DNA of 64,000 bases, taken from Solen grandis (lineage: Eukaryota; Mollusca; Bivalvia; Adapedonta; Solenidae). The DNA lies in the NCBI GenBank assembly GCA_021229015.1, contig CM037783.1, positions 31,314,088 through 31,378,087 on the forward strand. Direction: 5' to 3'. Position 1 is the stretch's first letter. Each line of letters starts with the position of its first letter. The notes under the pieces were generated by a model, which made no database searches, was not told the origin of the DNA, and saw only the letters and a program-made list of their open reading frames with translations. Below are positions 46,901-57,852 of this stretch, in pieces. Made by a program: the position numbers and the translations under genes.

Positions 46901-47875
46901 CAAAAAAAAAAACCACAACACATTTTACTTTGTTACCATCATGCAGGTACTAATCTATTTAACAAGAAATATTTTTATTTCTTGACTTTTTTTATACTTA
47001 AGGTATCATTTTGATCATAGTGAGTTGTTCTATAATAAGATTTAAAATACTTTCACAAATCTTTATTAGAAAATAGATATTTAAAATAAAATGTTTTCTG
47101 TGAGATTTAGACTGGTTGCCAGTCGGTTACACAACGTACACATTCTGATGACGGAAACTTTACATTGTGAAAATCACACCTAGGGCATGTAACAGGACGC
47201 TGTCGCAAAGGTAAAACTGGTAAAACTGAAAAACTTTACAATTCATATGCCTTTTTTTTAATATAATTTAGTAAAACTTGGCCGGTTTGTATTTGTGATA
47301 ATGCCAACAATCAAGCAATTGACAGATAACCAGCCAGCAACCTACATGCATACATATACAAACATACACACGTCCAGAGAAATAGGGGAAGAGAAGAAGA
47401 GACATAAAATGATAATATCAAAAAGGTTTATGTAAAGAAAAAGTTAGTTCGTTAGAATCTTACCTTAAAAAAAACAACACAAAAAACAAACAAAAAAGAC
47501 CCCCAAAAAACCGGAGCCTTGTATAACATTAGTGCGGGCATCATAGTTTGAGTCCGAAATTCCAAATAAGGAGCAAGTGTAAACCGTGAATCATATTATG
47601 TACATTAAAAACAGAGTAATTATGAGATTTAGAGAGTTCTATCAATAAAACAGGTATTTTCATTTTTCTACTTAGATACCAGCGACATATAGATGAGGTT
47701 AATATATGCCAAAAATCATAATCAACCAGTAAGTATATATGTAATATAAACTAATGTAGACAATATAGATATCAGTCTTATCATTGACTTAAATTTATGC
47801 ATGTATCATTCAAATCATAACAAACTTACCTTTCGCACAATTGTTCTTCAGCAGATTTTTAGTTCTTCCCACCAT
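40957..47875 (-). CDS. left FBA-domain gene (NCCRP1/FBXO-like, no F-box), 3' part lost in gap
   Basis: Exons on the minus strand are 47875-47830, 45879-45775, 44647-44521, 43076-42947, 42177-42022 and 41001-40957 (cut by the gap). The first five sum to 564 bases, exactly 188 codons in one frame, all with AG/GT borders. The start ATG (47875-47873) has a strong context (AAAATGG) and an in-frame TGA four codons upstream, so no F-box precedes it. The FBA domain spans about residues 17-175, with WKVVKSGGDGF, CWATSY, DWYTSRYDCGCTY and GVRYVEFQHGGQDTKRW. FBA domains of FBXO2/FBXO6 bind N-glycans of misfolded glycoproteins, and NCCRP1 has FBA without an F-box. The sixth exon (ILIDACGKNLLKN) repeats the linker that opens a domain, implying a second FBA. 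Glycan binding is untested: the Trp of the known Tyr-Trp contact is kept and the Tyr is replaced by Arg. Confidence 0.85.
41278..41425 (+). mobile_element. old SINE relic in the FBA1-FBA2 intron, left gene
   Basis: CAGGACTGGTTGGTCCGATG, TCAGGATAATGTGACAAG and CAGATGTCCTCAAAATGACT remain of family A. The same relic, with shared private changes (CATATCTGT followed by CAATATCTAT), lies in the matching intron of the right gene at 63350-63480. Confidence 0.7.
42225..42425. repeat. AT-rich tandem repeat in intron 4, left gene
   Basis: About three units of GATTTATC(T/C)(A/G)AG and (A/C)(T/A)TCGATATAT-type blocks alternate. The matching intron of the right gene has the same kind of array at about 63800-63975. 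Confidence 0.6.
42815..42880 (+). repeat. tRNA-like remnant
   Basis: GTAGAGCAATCACCAGGACG (A-box-like) is followed by CCAGGTTCGAGTTCCGG (B-box-like), as in a SINE head. No body or tail follows. Confidence 0.45.
43431..43620. mobile_element. ATTTTCGTG-type MITE, decayed copy in an intron
   Basis: ACTGTAAAATCATCAAATTT at the left and ATTGAAAAATCAACG at the right frame a body with GTGTTTTATC and GCTTCACAAGGAGCCACGAA. It lies in intron 3 of the left FBA gene. Confidence 0.45.
43831..44064. mobile_element. piggyBac-like MITE with long central palindrome
   Basis: TTAA CCCTTTCCCTCATA on the left faces TATGAGGGAAAGGG TTAA on the right. A perfect or near-perfect palindrome of about 66 bases (GCGAACAACATAAAACCTGA to its inverse) lies at about 43957-44026. 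It sits in intron 3 of the left FBA gene and has no transposase. TTAA target sites and CCC ends point to piggyBac. Confidence 0.8.
45985..46293 (+). mobile_element. decayed SINE family A in intron 1 of the left FBA gene
   Basis: A B-box-like ATGGGTTCGAAACCCGC is followed by GGATAGTATGACTGGC, CATGTCTACAGTATTATACA and GTATGTTAAACTCAAGCAAA, in family order. Confidence 0.5.
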
Positions 47876-49214
47876 TTTGATGAAGTGTCAAGTTTTTCGT
47901 CTGCGTAAACTGTTTTTGTCTGCAACTATTCAATGCTCTGGAAGGTATGTGCATGCACGAGTGTCGATCTTGCAAAATATACAAAATTACTTAACGGTTC
48001 GTTAAACTGATGAAGAAACCGCCTAACTTTTCATTTATGTCGATTATTGGATGATGTAAAATAATTAATTTTCGATGTCATTAAATTTCGTTGATTATGT
48101 ACTTAAATTTCGTTAGTACTGCTATTCTAAAAACGTTTGGTCTATGACATGAACTGTTTTCGTTGGGTACGTACTGATGGATGAACGGCACTAAAACTAT
48201 AAGCGTCTTTCTCAACGGGGGTATGAAATCGTTTGGCCAAATGACTCACAACCAAGTACAGTTGTTGTTTTTTGTTTTGTTTTGTGTGTGGGTGTGTGTT
48301 TGCGTGTGTATTACTTGTTATACAAGCAGTATTCGAATGTATTTTATCTACAGAGTGAGGGCTATCTACTGAATACGGATACCCCTGAAGTAAGCTCTAT
48401 AGCGTGTGGGTCGTCCCCTCGACCGTGTTTCAGACACACGAAACAGATATTATATTGCTGTGACAACACGAAACCACGCCGTAAGCAAGTAACAGTTTAC
48501 CGCACCAAGTCACATTATCATGGCACCTAGTCAACCAGTCGTGGAGCTACCCTTACGTGCCAGTAGCTGTGTAAAAGAGAGGTATACCAGCACATTATGT
48601 CTCGTTCGGGGTCGTGCCAACAACTAGTGGGAGAAGGTATGAAATTAGATTTGATGCATAAGTATTACATTTCATAATCTGGTCTTTAATGTGAATCTAA
48701 AGACTGTCATGTTGAAAATGGTCTTATTTTAATTTTACGCCACCATGTGCATGAAGTATATTCACGCCTGTCTTCTGCGGCAGGGACCGGATTTAAAATG
48801 ACTCGTCATTTCATGAACCTTACATTCAGCGATTCTATATTAGCTTATCTGTGAGTTAAATGATAACTAGTGGCAAAGAATGTGTGATGACTGCAATGGA
48901 AACTGATTTTATCTGCCTGTCTGTCTTGAAGCAAGTTATGCATTATGTCATTATTTATATATTTTCCACTTAGTTTAATTAACGTCTTTTGCCTGACAGA
49001 TGTATCGACAACACCTTCATTTTGAACAACAGAAACAACAGCAACAGCTTTTTTTTCATATTTCACCGGATGCTGTAGGATAAACGATCATTTTTTAACA
49101 CTGTACATTTGTCTGTATTTTAAAATCAAAGGAAGGGAATATTTTATCGAAAATATGGCTGCTGTCTGCCTCAGTGTTATTGGATATAACTACATACCCA
49201 TTATATCAGTATTT
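47876..49214. other. region upstream of the left FBA gene
   Basis: The promoter of the left FBA gene should lie just right of 47876, but no clear TATA box was identified. A partial MITE (TTAATTTTCGATGTCATTAA) lies near 48062. A decayed family A SINE lies at about 48440-48620 (TTACCGCACCAAGTCACATT). A TG-rich run lies near 48283-48307. No gene was recognised. Confidence 0.4.
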
Positions 49215-50560
49215 GTAAAGTAATTACTTAATGGTACACGTAATTCACAAAACTCAATGTTTCTCCTCTGGAAACAACACAAAATATCACAACAGAAAAA
49301 CTCTTGAAAGTACTTCAGTCTGTGCTAATCTTTTGATCTCAAGGCCGCAAACAAGAGTACGTTATATCCCGGATGTCCTTGTAAATATTAACCACATCCT
49401 AGTTATAAAGTGCAAATCTTTTGTTTGAAGCGATGCATTTAGCGCAGTCATTGCCTTTCCTTATACTTTCTCGTTCGGATATGTATATCTCGGATCCATA
49501 TTTCAAACAGCATGTTGTTCAGTTATCCCCACCGTGACGTCAGTAGCTTGCACACAGACCGGTGTTGACACATCTAAAAATAATGATTTAACCATAATAT
49601 AGATTAACAAGAGGGCCATCATGACTCGAGAACTCTAACCAGTACTCCATCAGCTTAATTAATAATTCAGTTTAAAATTGATTAAATTTTCAGATACAAA
49701 TAGTTTCTAAGTTTTTATACAGACAAAATAATAAAACTTCCCATCCATCTTTCAGGGGATCTAAACCACGTAAAAACGGTAAAATACAATGGGCTTATCA
49801 TAGGTATAAACCAGATTTTAATTTTGTGCATTTTAATTTTTTATTTATTTATTTATTTATTTATTTTTTTTTTTTTTTTTTTTTTTGAGGAGAAGAAATG
49901 TTATGTCACTTATTGCTTAAAATACAACACGAATACAGTGATATGCTCAATTACTTAATGGTACATGTAATTCACAGAACTCAATGGTTCTCTGGAAACA
50001 ACACAAAATATCACAACAGAAAAAATCTTGAAAGTACTTCAGTCTGTGCTAATATTTTGATCTCAAGGCCGCAAACAAGGTAGTTGTATCCCGAATGTTC
50101 TTGTAATTGTTAACCACATCCTACTTATAAAGTTTTATTCAAAGAAATTTGTATGACCTAAAATCAAACACTTTGAAACAACCCCTATGCTTTTACCACT
50201 TCTATACAAAATATATTCAAGAAAGAGAGATAATAAATATTAAATACACATTTAAGGACTCTATCCAACATTTTTCAAGGAATAAACTTCATGTTAGCAA
50301 CTATGGTAAAAAAAGGGTGACCCTTTGTGCTAAATGAAATGTAATTCTTAACATTTGTTTCAGAGAAGGTGACGTTTGAAATTTTCTATAAAGAGTATAT
50401 CAGGAAACTAGCCAACTCTGTGGGGGCTGAAGTTTTTAAGGGGTCATTTAATTCATTTTAGCAATAATAGTAGATAACTAAGAGGTGACCATTTGTACCA
50501 AAGGAAATTAAATGTTGACCATTGGTTTAAGAGAAGATGTTTTTTAAAGTCTTATTATTA
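49215..50560. repeat. local duplication and tandem-core element with AAGAGGGCC end
   Basis: A block of about 190 bases at 49215-49415 (TTAATGGTACACGTAATTCA to the ACCACATCC region) recurs at 49950-50135 with about 90% identity. Between them is AACAAGAGGGCCATCATGAC at 49608, the inverse of the terminal hairpin found at 26054. At 50300-50560 two units with GGTGACC(C/A)TTTGT(G/A)C and GTTTCAGAGAAGGTGA-type blocks repeat. A poly-T tract lies at about 49864-49886. Confidence 0.5.
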
Positions 50561-50939
50561 TTAGTAGTAGTATTAGTTAACGTTTATTTTTGCTGTTTGT
50601 AAGGGTTCAGATTGCATACAATCTTTACTTTATTCACCCATATACATGGAAAAATAAAATTTGAAATATTTATTTTTCCTTATAGACGTGGAATCATGTT
50701 ACATATATACACAAAGGTTAGAGATAAGACGAGAGTATTCGAAGAGGCGACCAACAAATAATAAAAAATAATAAATAGATAAATAAAAAATATAGATAAT
50801 TCTCGTGTCTTACATTATTTCTCCATATTTTCCCCTTTAGACTCCTTTTTAACCATGACATAGATTACAATCTTTCGTTCTAATCCTTACTAAATTGTAT
50901 ATTTATCCAATATATTACTTTGAATAAATATATTAACCT

Positions 50940-51823
50940 AAAACAATAGACACATATCACGGTCAAAGCATGCAATGTTGTAATGAACGGCACAACGATA
51001 GGAACCAACACTTTATGTACGTACGACTGGGCGTTGCTATTTCTGTTGCAAACAACCAGGTCTGTGCGGCTGAATTGTGTTATTCCCGCCCACACAACTG
51101 AACAATTGAACCACCGCCTCACCTGTTAAATTGTTGGACACAAACATCACTGAAACGTTCTTCTCTTCATCGCCACACACCCATAGTACGGTCGGCCTTA
51201 CTTAGCATTATCTTAGTCTCGTCACTAAATAATACCTGGCTCCACTGACGCCGAGTAAATCTCAAATGTGCCCTTGCCCATCGTAGACGTTTGTTTGTGA
51301 CGGCGGGTGAGAATTTCAACTCCTTTAGGACGTCGACATCTGATGACAAATGATCGTAGGCGGTTCTTCATTGTATTTGGAATGACATGGCGCCTAAAAG
51401 TATCTGTACAACAACCTGTATAATCAAAGCAGGGAAAGTACAAATTGTCGTTATGAAAAACACAAAAATAAATCAATGTGTATTTTAAATAATGATTGAA
51501 TAATCATTAAAAATCAATGTATCTTTACTCACCCATGCGTGCCAACCGTCTGCCTAGCAGTGCCTGTTGCTGGTAGAAATCGGTTTCGCAAGTGGCTAAC
51601 CCTCAAATGGTTGTCCTGTATTTCTTGTGGTATCACGTGGGCAGCCAGGCTTTGGAATGTGTATCTCGTTGCCAGACTTATTGTAGCAGTTTTGAAGTAT
51701 AGTTATAGCATTGGCATGACAACTGAAGTGCCGTGCAATAGCTATATTCACCATACCAGCCTTGAGCATTCCAATTGCTCGATTCCTCTGACTTTCGTTC
51801 AGGCGTGACATTGCTATTAACAT
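50940..51823 (-). pseudogene. Tc1/mariner transposase remnant
   Basis: Minus-strand fragments match a Tc1-like transposase. An N-terminal helix-turn-helix region (51823-51600: RNRAIGMLKAGMVNIAIAR, then the PGCPRDTTR linker) is followed by HLRNRFLPAT (about 51560-51590), NTMKNRLRSF (about 51360), then RLRWARAHLRFTRRQWSQVL with FSDET (first catalytic Asp) near 51235, and finally VWAGITQFSRTDLVV to VLVPIVVPFI (51090-50960). Frame changes occur near 51290 and 51120 and stops near 51165. The second Asp and the third acidic motif are missing. An AT-rich stretch at about 51420-51533, bounded by GTGAGT and TACAG, splits the coding sequence. No flanking TIRs were found. Confidence 0.8.
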
Positions 51824-51829
51824 TACATG

Positions 51830-54800
51830 GCCAAATAAAAACGATTTTTTTCAATCTGGACTGTCTCAAAGCTCCACCAAAAACAAGTCTTAAATTGTAC
51901 GGTGAGCTCGTGCATAATGTGTATGCAAGCAAAATAGTGTTTACTAAGTCTTGGTCATTGTAGCGAAACGAAAATTGAAAGGATCACATTTTGACCTTGG
52001 GAAGGACACTTATTACCGATGGACTGTATTGTATATGCATATTCATTTCCATCCACAATATAACATTGGAAAAAATAAATCTGAAAAAGTTTCTTTTTGT
52101 ACTGAGTGTATATATCTATTTCTTGATTGAGGCTCGGCATAGTGACAATGCCTGGTCTGGTTGGCGCAGTTTCTGAATAATGTGACTGGGTGTGGTCACT
52201 TGTGTGGAACTCTACTGTGTCTACAGCGTAATGTATATGTATATCATTGAAATGTTCGAAGTTGTTGAATGGGAATGATTTCTCTTAGCGGGTCTTGTGC
52301 TTTCATCTAAGATTTTTATATTTTTGAGTGTTGGTCAAAAGGCTAATTTAAAATGTTTGGGAAATTCAATATTGACTTTTAAAAATGCTAGATGATATTT
52401 CGCTGGCCTTTAGCCTTACCACACATAATGCATGTTCGTTTGTTTAATATAATCATATTTATAAACATATCACAGTGATGTGGAAAGGTGGTCCTTGAAA
52501 AATGTTAAATCTCAGGTAGGCACGAACCATCTCAACGTGTCCTATCCGAATTTCATGTGTGATGTTTTGCACATATTTATAAAAGGAATATATAATGGCG
52601 AATATTTTGCACGTTTCAGTGATCTCTTTACGGAAAAAATATGTTATGTAAAATTAGGTAGGCTTTACCTCACAGTTGATTACTTTTAGACATTCATGTT
52701 TAAATAGATAAATAACCGAGAAAAGATTAATAAAATTAACATGGTAAAGATATTATTTGTGGAAATGTTAAACTGACATCAATGTTAGCTGATATATTCA
52801 ATACATGCATCTGTACAGGATGTGTCCTTGGTTTGATTAAATTTACGGTTTTGTAAAAATAAATCAGTATAAGTTGTTTTCTAAATATGAGTGATACGTG
52901 TAAGGTAGAGGAAGATAAATAGATCGAAAGAAAAGTGGAAAAACAAGAAAGACAAAGACAAGAAAAGATGAATATTAATTCTTAACAGCATATTTTATGT
53001 CAATCTGAACTGGAATCTATTTAATTGCGATGCAACTAATAGAACATAGAAAATAAGAAAGAGAGCGGCAAGGAAAAATCACAGAAGGAAAAGGGCAAAA
53101 GAGAGATAGATATAGTGACGAATGAAAGCAGGCGGATGGAATGATAGAGAGAACGAGAAAGGAGGGACACATCAGCATAAATACAGAGTAATCTCAGAAC
53201 TGGTTGGCCCGGTGTCAGGATATTATGACTATTTGTAATGATGTAACATGTATATGCCACATTTTTTTTTATCGCAGTGAGCCATTCCTTTTCCTGTCTC
53301 ATGTAGACAAAATTTCCCAAATGACTGAAATACTGTCGGTGGGACGTAAACCCTAACATTTATTTTATTACCAACATAGGTTGATTTATGTCTTTTACGT
53401 TTTCTACGAAACACGTTTTACAACGACCAATACTTTGCGCCATAGAAGGTCTTGAAATATGACCAATTCCGACTAATCTTCAGAACAACACCACTGGGCC
53501 ACGTAGGCCGTTTAATGAAGTCGTTCCGATGCCGCAATCACACCCGGATTGCGCGTGTGAAAACCAGTAATCCTAGTTACTAGAATACAGAAAATACTAT
53601 ATACTCCATGTATTTGTTTTACTTTATAAATTTTGGTGAAAGACATAAAAGGGTGTAGTTAGAACGTTCTGGATGTCACACACCTATGGCCGGGGGTCCA
53701 GGTGCCACTTGGGACCCTTTCGGGTACAGAGTGTTTAATCTAGGTATATTATGTTGATCCGACAATCTTGTTTACCCAAATAATATCCGTCTCGATCCGT
53801 ATATAACAGGATATAAACGTCCCTTATTTGAATTGCATGTGTGAATAAATCATATTTTGGTTTATCATAAGATCTTAAACCAAAATAGACAAGATACTGC
53901 CGACAAAATCTATTTTCTCCTATTTGTGCAGATGAGTGTTGCATCTTGTCATGCCTCAATGTTTTCGAAGCATGGGATATAAATCGTAACCCTGGTAACC
54001 TCGTGCGATCTATTTCGGGCAATTCGTATATGAATATACACTTTGTATTCAGAAATAGGTCTAACTTAAGACAATGTTAGAATTCTATTTTTTTTTTAAA
54101 TTAATTATTTAACATCGTTCAGAATCCTCACTTATATAAACCCGAATCAAAAGCTCGGGATCATATTGTTTATGCCCTATTGGTTGGTATGTCTGTCTGT
54201 GGACAAATTTTACCCTTCGTTAAAAGGAGCAGTCAAAAGTACACTATTTGTTTGTGCGCTATAGCTCAACTGATTCGACCCCGACTATCACTATCTTTAA
54301 TATCTTTCAAAGGACTACAAAATATTGAAATATTGTCTGCATTGAATATTTATCGTTTTTGAGATATTTAAGACCGAAGATAAAAACGATAACTGACATA
54401 TGACCTTCGCCTTTCCGATTTTCCGGAAACGGAAGTGACCAAATACAATGACATACTACATTGAACCTTCAGTGAAAATTTCATGCAAAGCGCTCTGATT
54501 AAAAGGCCTACACGGCTTAAAGAACTCTAAATTGTATAAAAAAAAGTTTGTGAACGCCTCATTACGTTATTTTACGTATATGACATTAGCCTTCTCAGAG
54601 CTGAAAGATAAAAATATGTGTTGCCCAAATTTCTAAGTTTGCCCAAGTTTTCGGCCTACACGTAAGCTTCGTAATGCTTAAATACATGTTTAGGCCCAAA
54701 GTTTGAAACTTGGATTAACAACAGAAAATTGGTATTTCCGAGTCTGGGAAAATGTATATGGAGGTGCACATCTAGAACGTAATATATTACAGTCTGTAAA

Positions 54801-55692
54801 GAATTTAGGAAAAAACCTGTCCAGAAATAATGGCTGTGAGCGCTAACAACTTTGACAGTTTTTTAACTGACGTGTGAAGTCACATGCAGAAAAAAAATGA
54901 GTTCAAAAGGACAAAGTCACTGTGTCAAGATTTCATGGTGCTGCTCACCGGCAACCCGTTTTATTTTCAACCTCTAAAGAAAAAAGTTGAATAATAAGAA
55001 TCAGAAAGAAAATAAATCAGAACAAACCCAATAGGTCTTTCTGTTGTGGCAGAAAACCCTAATAAGAAAAAAAAAAAGATAACATAACAAGCCTAATGGT
55101 TGAATCTGCTGAAGGCAGAAACAACTAAAACAGTACAAAAAAGGGTCTTTCTGGTGTGGCAAAAGCCCATACTTATTTACCAAATTCTATTACAAAACAA
55201 TTCACATATGTGTTATACAAAAAAGGACCCAGTCGAAAGCTAAAACATTATTGAGATGTTTTCGACATAAGAAGTTGTTGAAGAAACGACGACTTATGGT
55301 ATAATATATTCTAATGTATTTTATCGTGTTATAATACGTTGGACATAGTTGAAACCTAATAGGGTAAAATATATAGCTTGGTGAATGAAAAAAAGCAGCC
55401 CATAACACTGTCGTTGTCGTTATTGATGATGATGATGGTGATGATTTTACTGTTACCTTTATTTAAGTGATAATGGCGAACAAGATAGATTATAACATAA
55501 GACTGGTGATATTTTCGAGGAAAAATCCATAAACTTAGTAAATTTAACAGGAAAATTTATCTTCAAACAGATTTACTCAAAAAATGTGTTCATTTATACA
55601 GAAGAAAAAAAAGCATTCGGTTCAATGTAATATTTTCGCATGGGCCATCGACGGAAATGCTCGCCACTTACAAAATGTAAACAAATTTAGTT
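51830..55692. other. intergenic with decayed SINEs
   Basis: Family A SINE remnants lie at about 52140-52260 (GCCTGGTCTGGTTGGCGCAG) and 53186-53360 (ACTGGTTGGCCCGGTGTCAG to GGTGGGACGTAAACCC). A GAT microsatellite lies near 55424-55445. No coding signal was recognised elsewhere. Confidence 0.45.
53186..53360 (+). mobile_element. SINE family A, decayed
   Basis: ACTGGTTGGCCCGGTGTCAG, CTGTCTCATGTAGACAAAAT and CAAATGACTGAAATACTGTC, then GGTGGGACGTAAACCC, are kept in order. The head is missing. Confidence 0.7.
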
Positions 55693-56110
55693 TTTAGCTC
55701 GACTATTCGAAGAATAAGGGTGCTATTCTATTCACCCGAGCGTCGGTCGGCGTAATGGGTAAGTTTTTTGTACCACCTCACTTGATAAATGAACCCCTTA
55801 AAGTATTGTTTTAAAACTTGGAATACCTTTATATGACCACAACCCCAATCTGTAGGCAAGAGGGGAAAACTCTATCATAGTCTTTGACCAAAGTATGCCC
55901 TTTTTTCGACTTAGAACCTAGGTTAAGTTTTCTATACCACTCACTTTTTTACTGAACCCCTTAAAATATTGTTTGAAACTCGGAATACTTAAATTTGACC
56001 ACCAGATAAGGTTTTGAACCTTGAAGGTGTTGCTTTGAAACTTTGAATGCTTGAATGCTTCTTCCTTCCACATGTATGGAAGAGCATATATAACTGATGG
56101 TATTTAAGTA
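55693..56110. mobile_element. tandem-core element related to 18655-19522
   Basis: The left end TTTTTAGCTCGACTATTCGA, then AGAATAAGGGTGCTATTCT, is the inverse of the right end of the 18655 element. Two core units share TACCAC(C)TCACTT, GAACCCCTTAAA(G/A)TATTGTTT and ACTTGGAATAC/ACTCGGAATAC followed by TGACCAC. Confidence 0.6.
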
Positions 56111-56277
56111 CCATTTAGGTAACTATCTGGAACCCCGACTTTATCATTTTCCGTGAGGGGTCGGTAGATCTTACACTGGATAAATATTCGTTTGTAAAAC
56201 CAGCCACGAAATCAGCGATAGTTAGTCCCCATGAAAATGGGTCACATTTCAGCTTAAAAAATAAACACATGGAAATG

Positions 56278-56445
56278 TTGTTGTTGTTGTTGTATTGGGG
56301 TTTACCGTCGCTGCGATAGTATTTCAATCATATAACGACGTCCAGCTAATTACAGGTGGAGGAAGAACCCGAGTACACAGAGGCACCTGGGTAGAACCAC
56401 CGACATACCGCAAGCCAGCTGGAAGGCTTCCTCACATGAAAATAC
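56278..56445 (-). mobile_element. SINE family B, head missing
   Basis: The (GTT)n tail is on the left, then GGGGTTTACCGTCGCTGCGA and CGTCCAGCTAATTACAGGTG, ending in GGCTTCCTCACATGAAAATA. It is 5' truncated. Confidence 0.85.
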
Positions 56446-56697
56446 GTTTTTCACGTTGTCTTCAATAAGCACAAAAATGTTTTTTGTTGTTTTTTTTTCA
56501 ATTAGTTTTTAATGAGAGATAATTTGAATGAAACTACGAGAAGAATATGTAAAAGACAAAATGTTAATATGTAAATACATGTATAAAAATATGAGTATTT
56601 TAAAGCAGTGAACAGAACACGTTTCATAATATTTGGCGTACACTAAAAAGGAAACAGCTTCGACACACTTGAGACTTTGGGTAAGTTAAACGTCTAT

Positions 56698-56920
56698 TGT
56701 TGCTGTTGTTGTTATTGTTTTGGGGTTTCTTGTCGCTACTGGTATTTTTGTCACATAGCGGCGTCCAGCTAATTTCTTCGAGAGCACACAGGAAACCGGA
56801 TAGAACCATCGATATACCGCAGGTCAGTTGGAAAGTTCCCTGAGTGAGCTTGACATAACCCGAACCCACGCATTGCTAAATGATAGTAAGCGACTAGACC
56901 ACTCGGCGATGGAGGCCCCG
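56698..56920 (-). mobile_element. SINE family B, diverged full-length copy
   Basis: (GTT)n, GGGGTTTCTTGTCGCTACTG, CGTCCAGCTAATTTC and the tRNA-like head CACTCGGCGATGGAGGCCCC are present. It is clearly older than the 28121 copy. Confidence 0.75.
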
Positions 56921-57852
56921 TTACGGTCCTCAATCGATGTTGTTTTTTTTTCCTTAACCTTCCAGGGCGTAAAGTACTTGTTCAATTTGGGATAGGTATC
57001 CACAATGTAAATAATTTTAAAGGTATAATTTTAAACTGTTTACACATAGTGAACATGATAATCTATGTGAAATAGATAATAGAAATAAAAAATGAACGGT
57101 ACAGAGAGATATATTTTACTTCAGACAGTTTGTTTTCTGTGTCGGTAAACTGTTCGGTCATCATTTTGGTAGCTGCTTCTATCATTAATATAAACAGGCT
57201 AGTCTCCATAATTCTCAAGCACTGATGCTAAATTTCAGAATGTTAATGAATTCAAAAGCCTGAATGGTCACAATGGCACCCAGAATAAAAAGGTGAAATT
57301 GAGCTGTGGCGCACTACTTTCTAGCGTAGTAATAAATGAGTTAGATCTTCATATTAGCTGGATTCATATAAGGCGCAACAAGCAAACAGTTCGATGTCTT
57401 ATGAAATCAGGATGCTGACTTTAGACGTTCTGGTGACTGTTGTAGCATACCTTTAACTTAATACAGTTTTTAATATTGAAACTTATACACTATGCGAGCC
57501 TTAGCAAGTTTTGAGTGGAAAATTATAATGCCTTAGTAGACGAGTCAAATGAAAAGATCTCCGGCCGTTAGTGCAGGTGTCGCTGACTGAAAAGAATTTT
57601 CATGAAATGATTACGAGATTTATCTTTGAAATTTTTAAGATGGCTGTTTTAGTATAGATCTGCAACCTGTGTTTCTTCAATTGTTGTCAAACATAGTACG
57701 ACACTATTTTCAATTATCGTATGGCAACTAGTCGCTCAGGCCAGGTTTGATCGTAATGTCATTGAATAAATATATCCTCACTACCATTTTGTCAATTAGA
57801 ATAAAGAACAAGTAAATGTACATTCTGTGTTTATCACTGCAATGGAATGCAT
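56921..57852. other. region downstream of the right FBA gene
   Basis: This AT-rich stretch lies 3' of the gene on the minus strand. It should contain the 3' untranslated region. AATAAA-like minus-strand signals exist but cannot be singled out. Confidence 0.4.
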
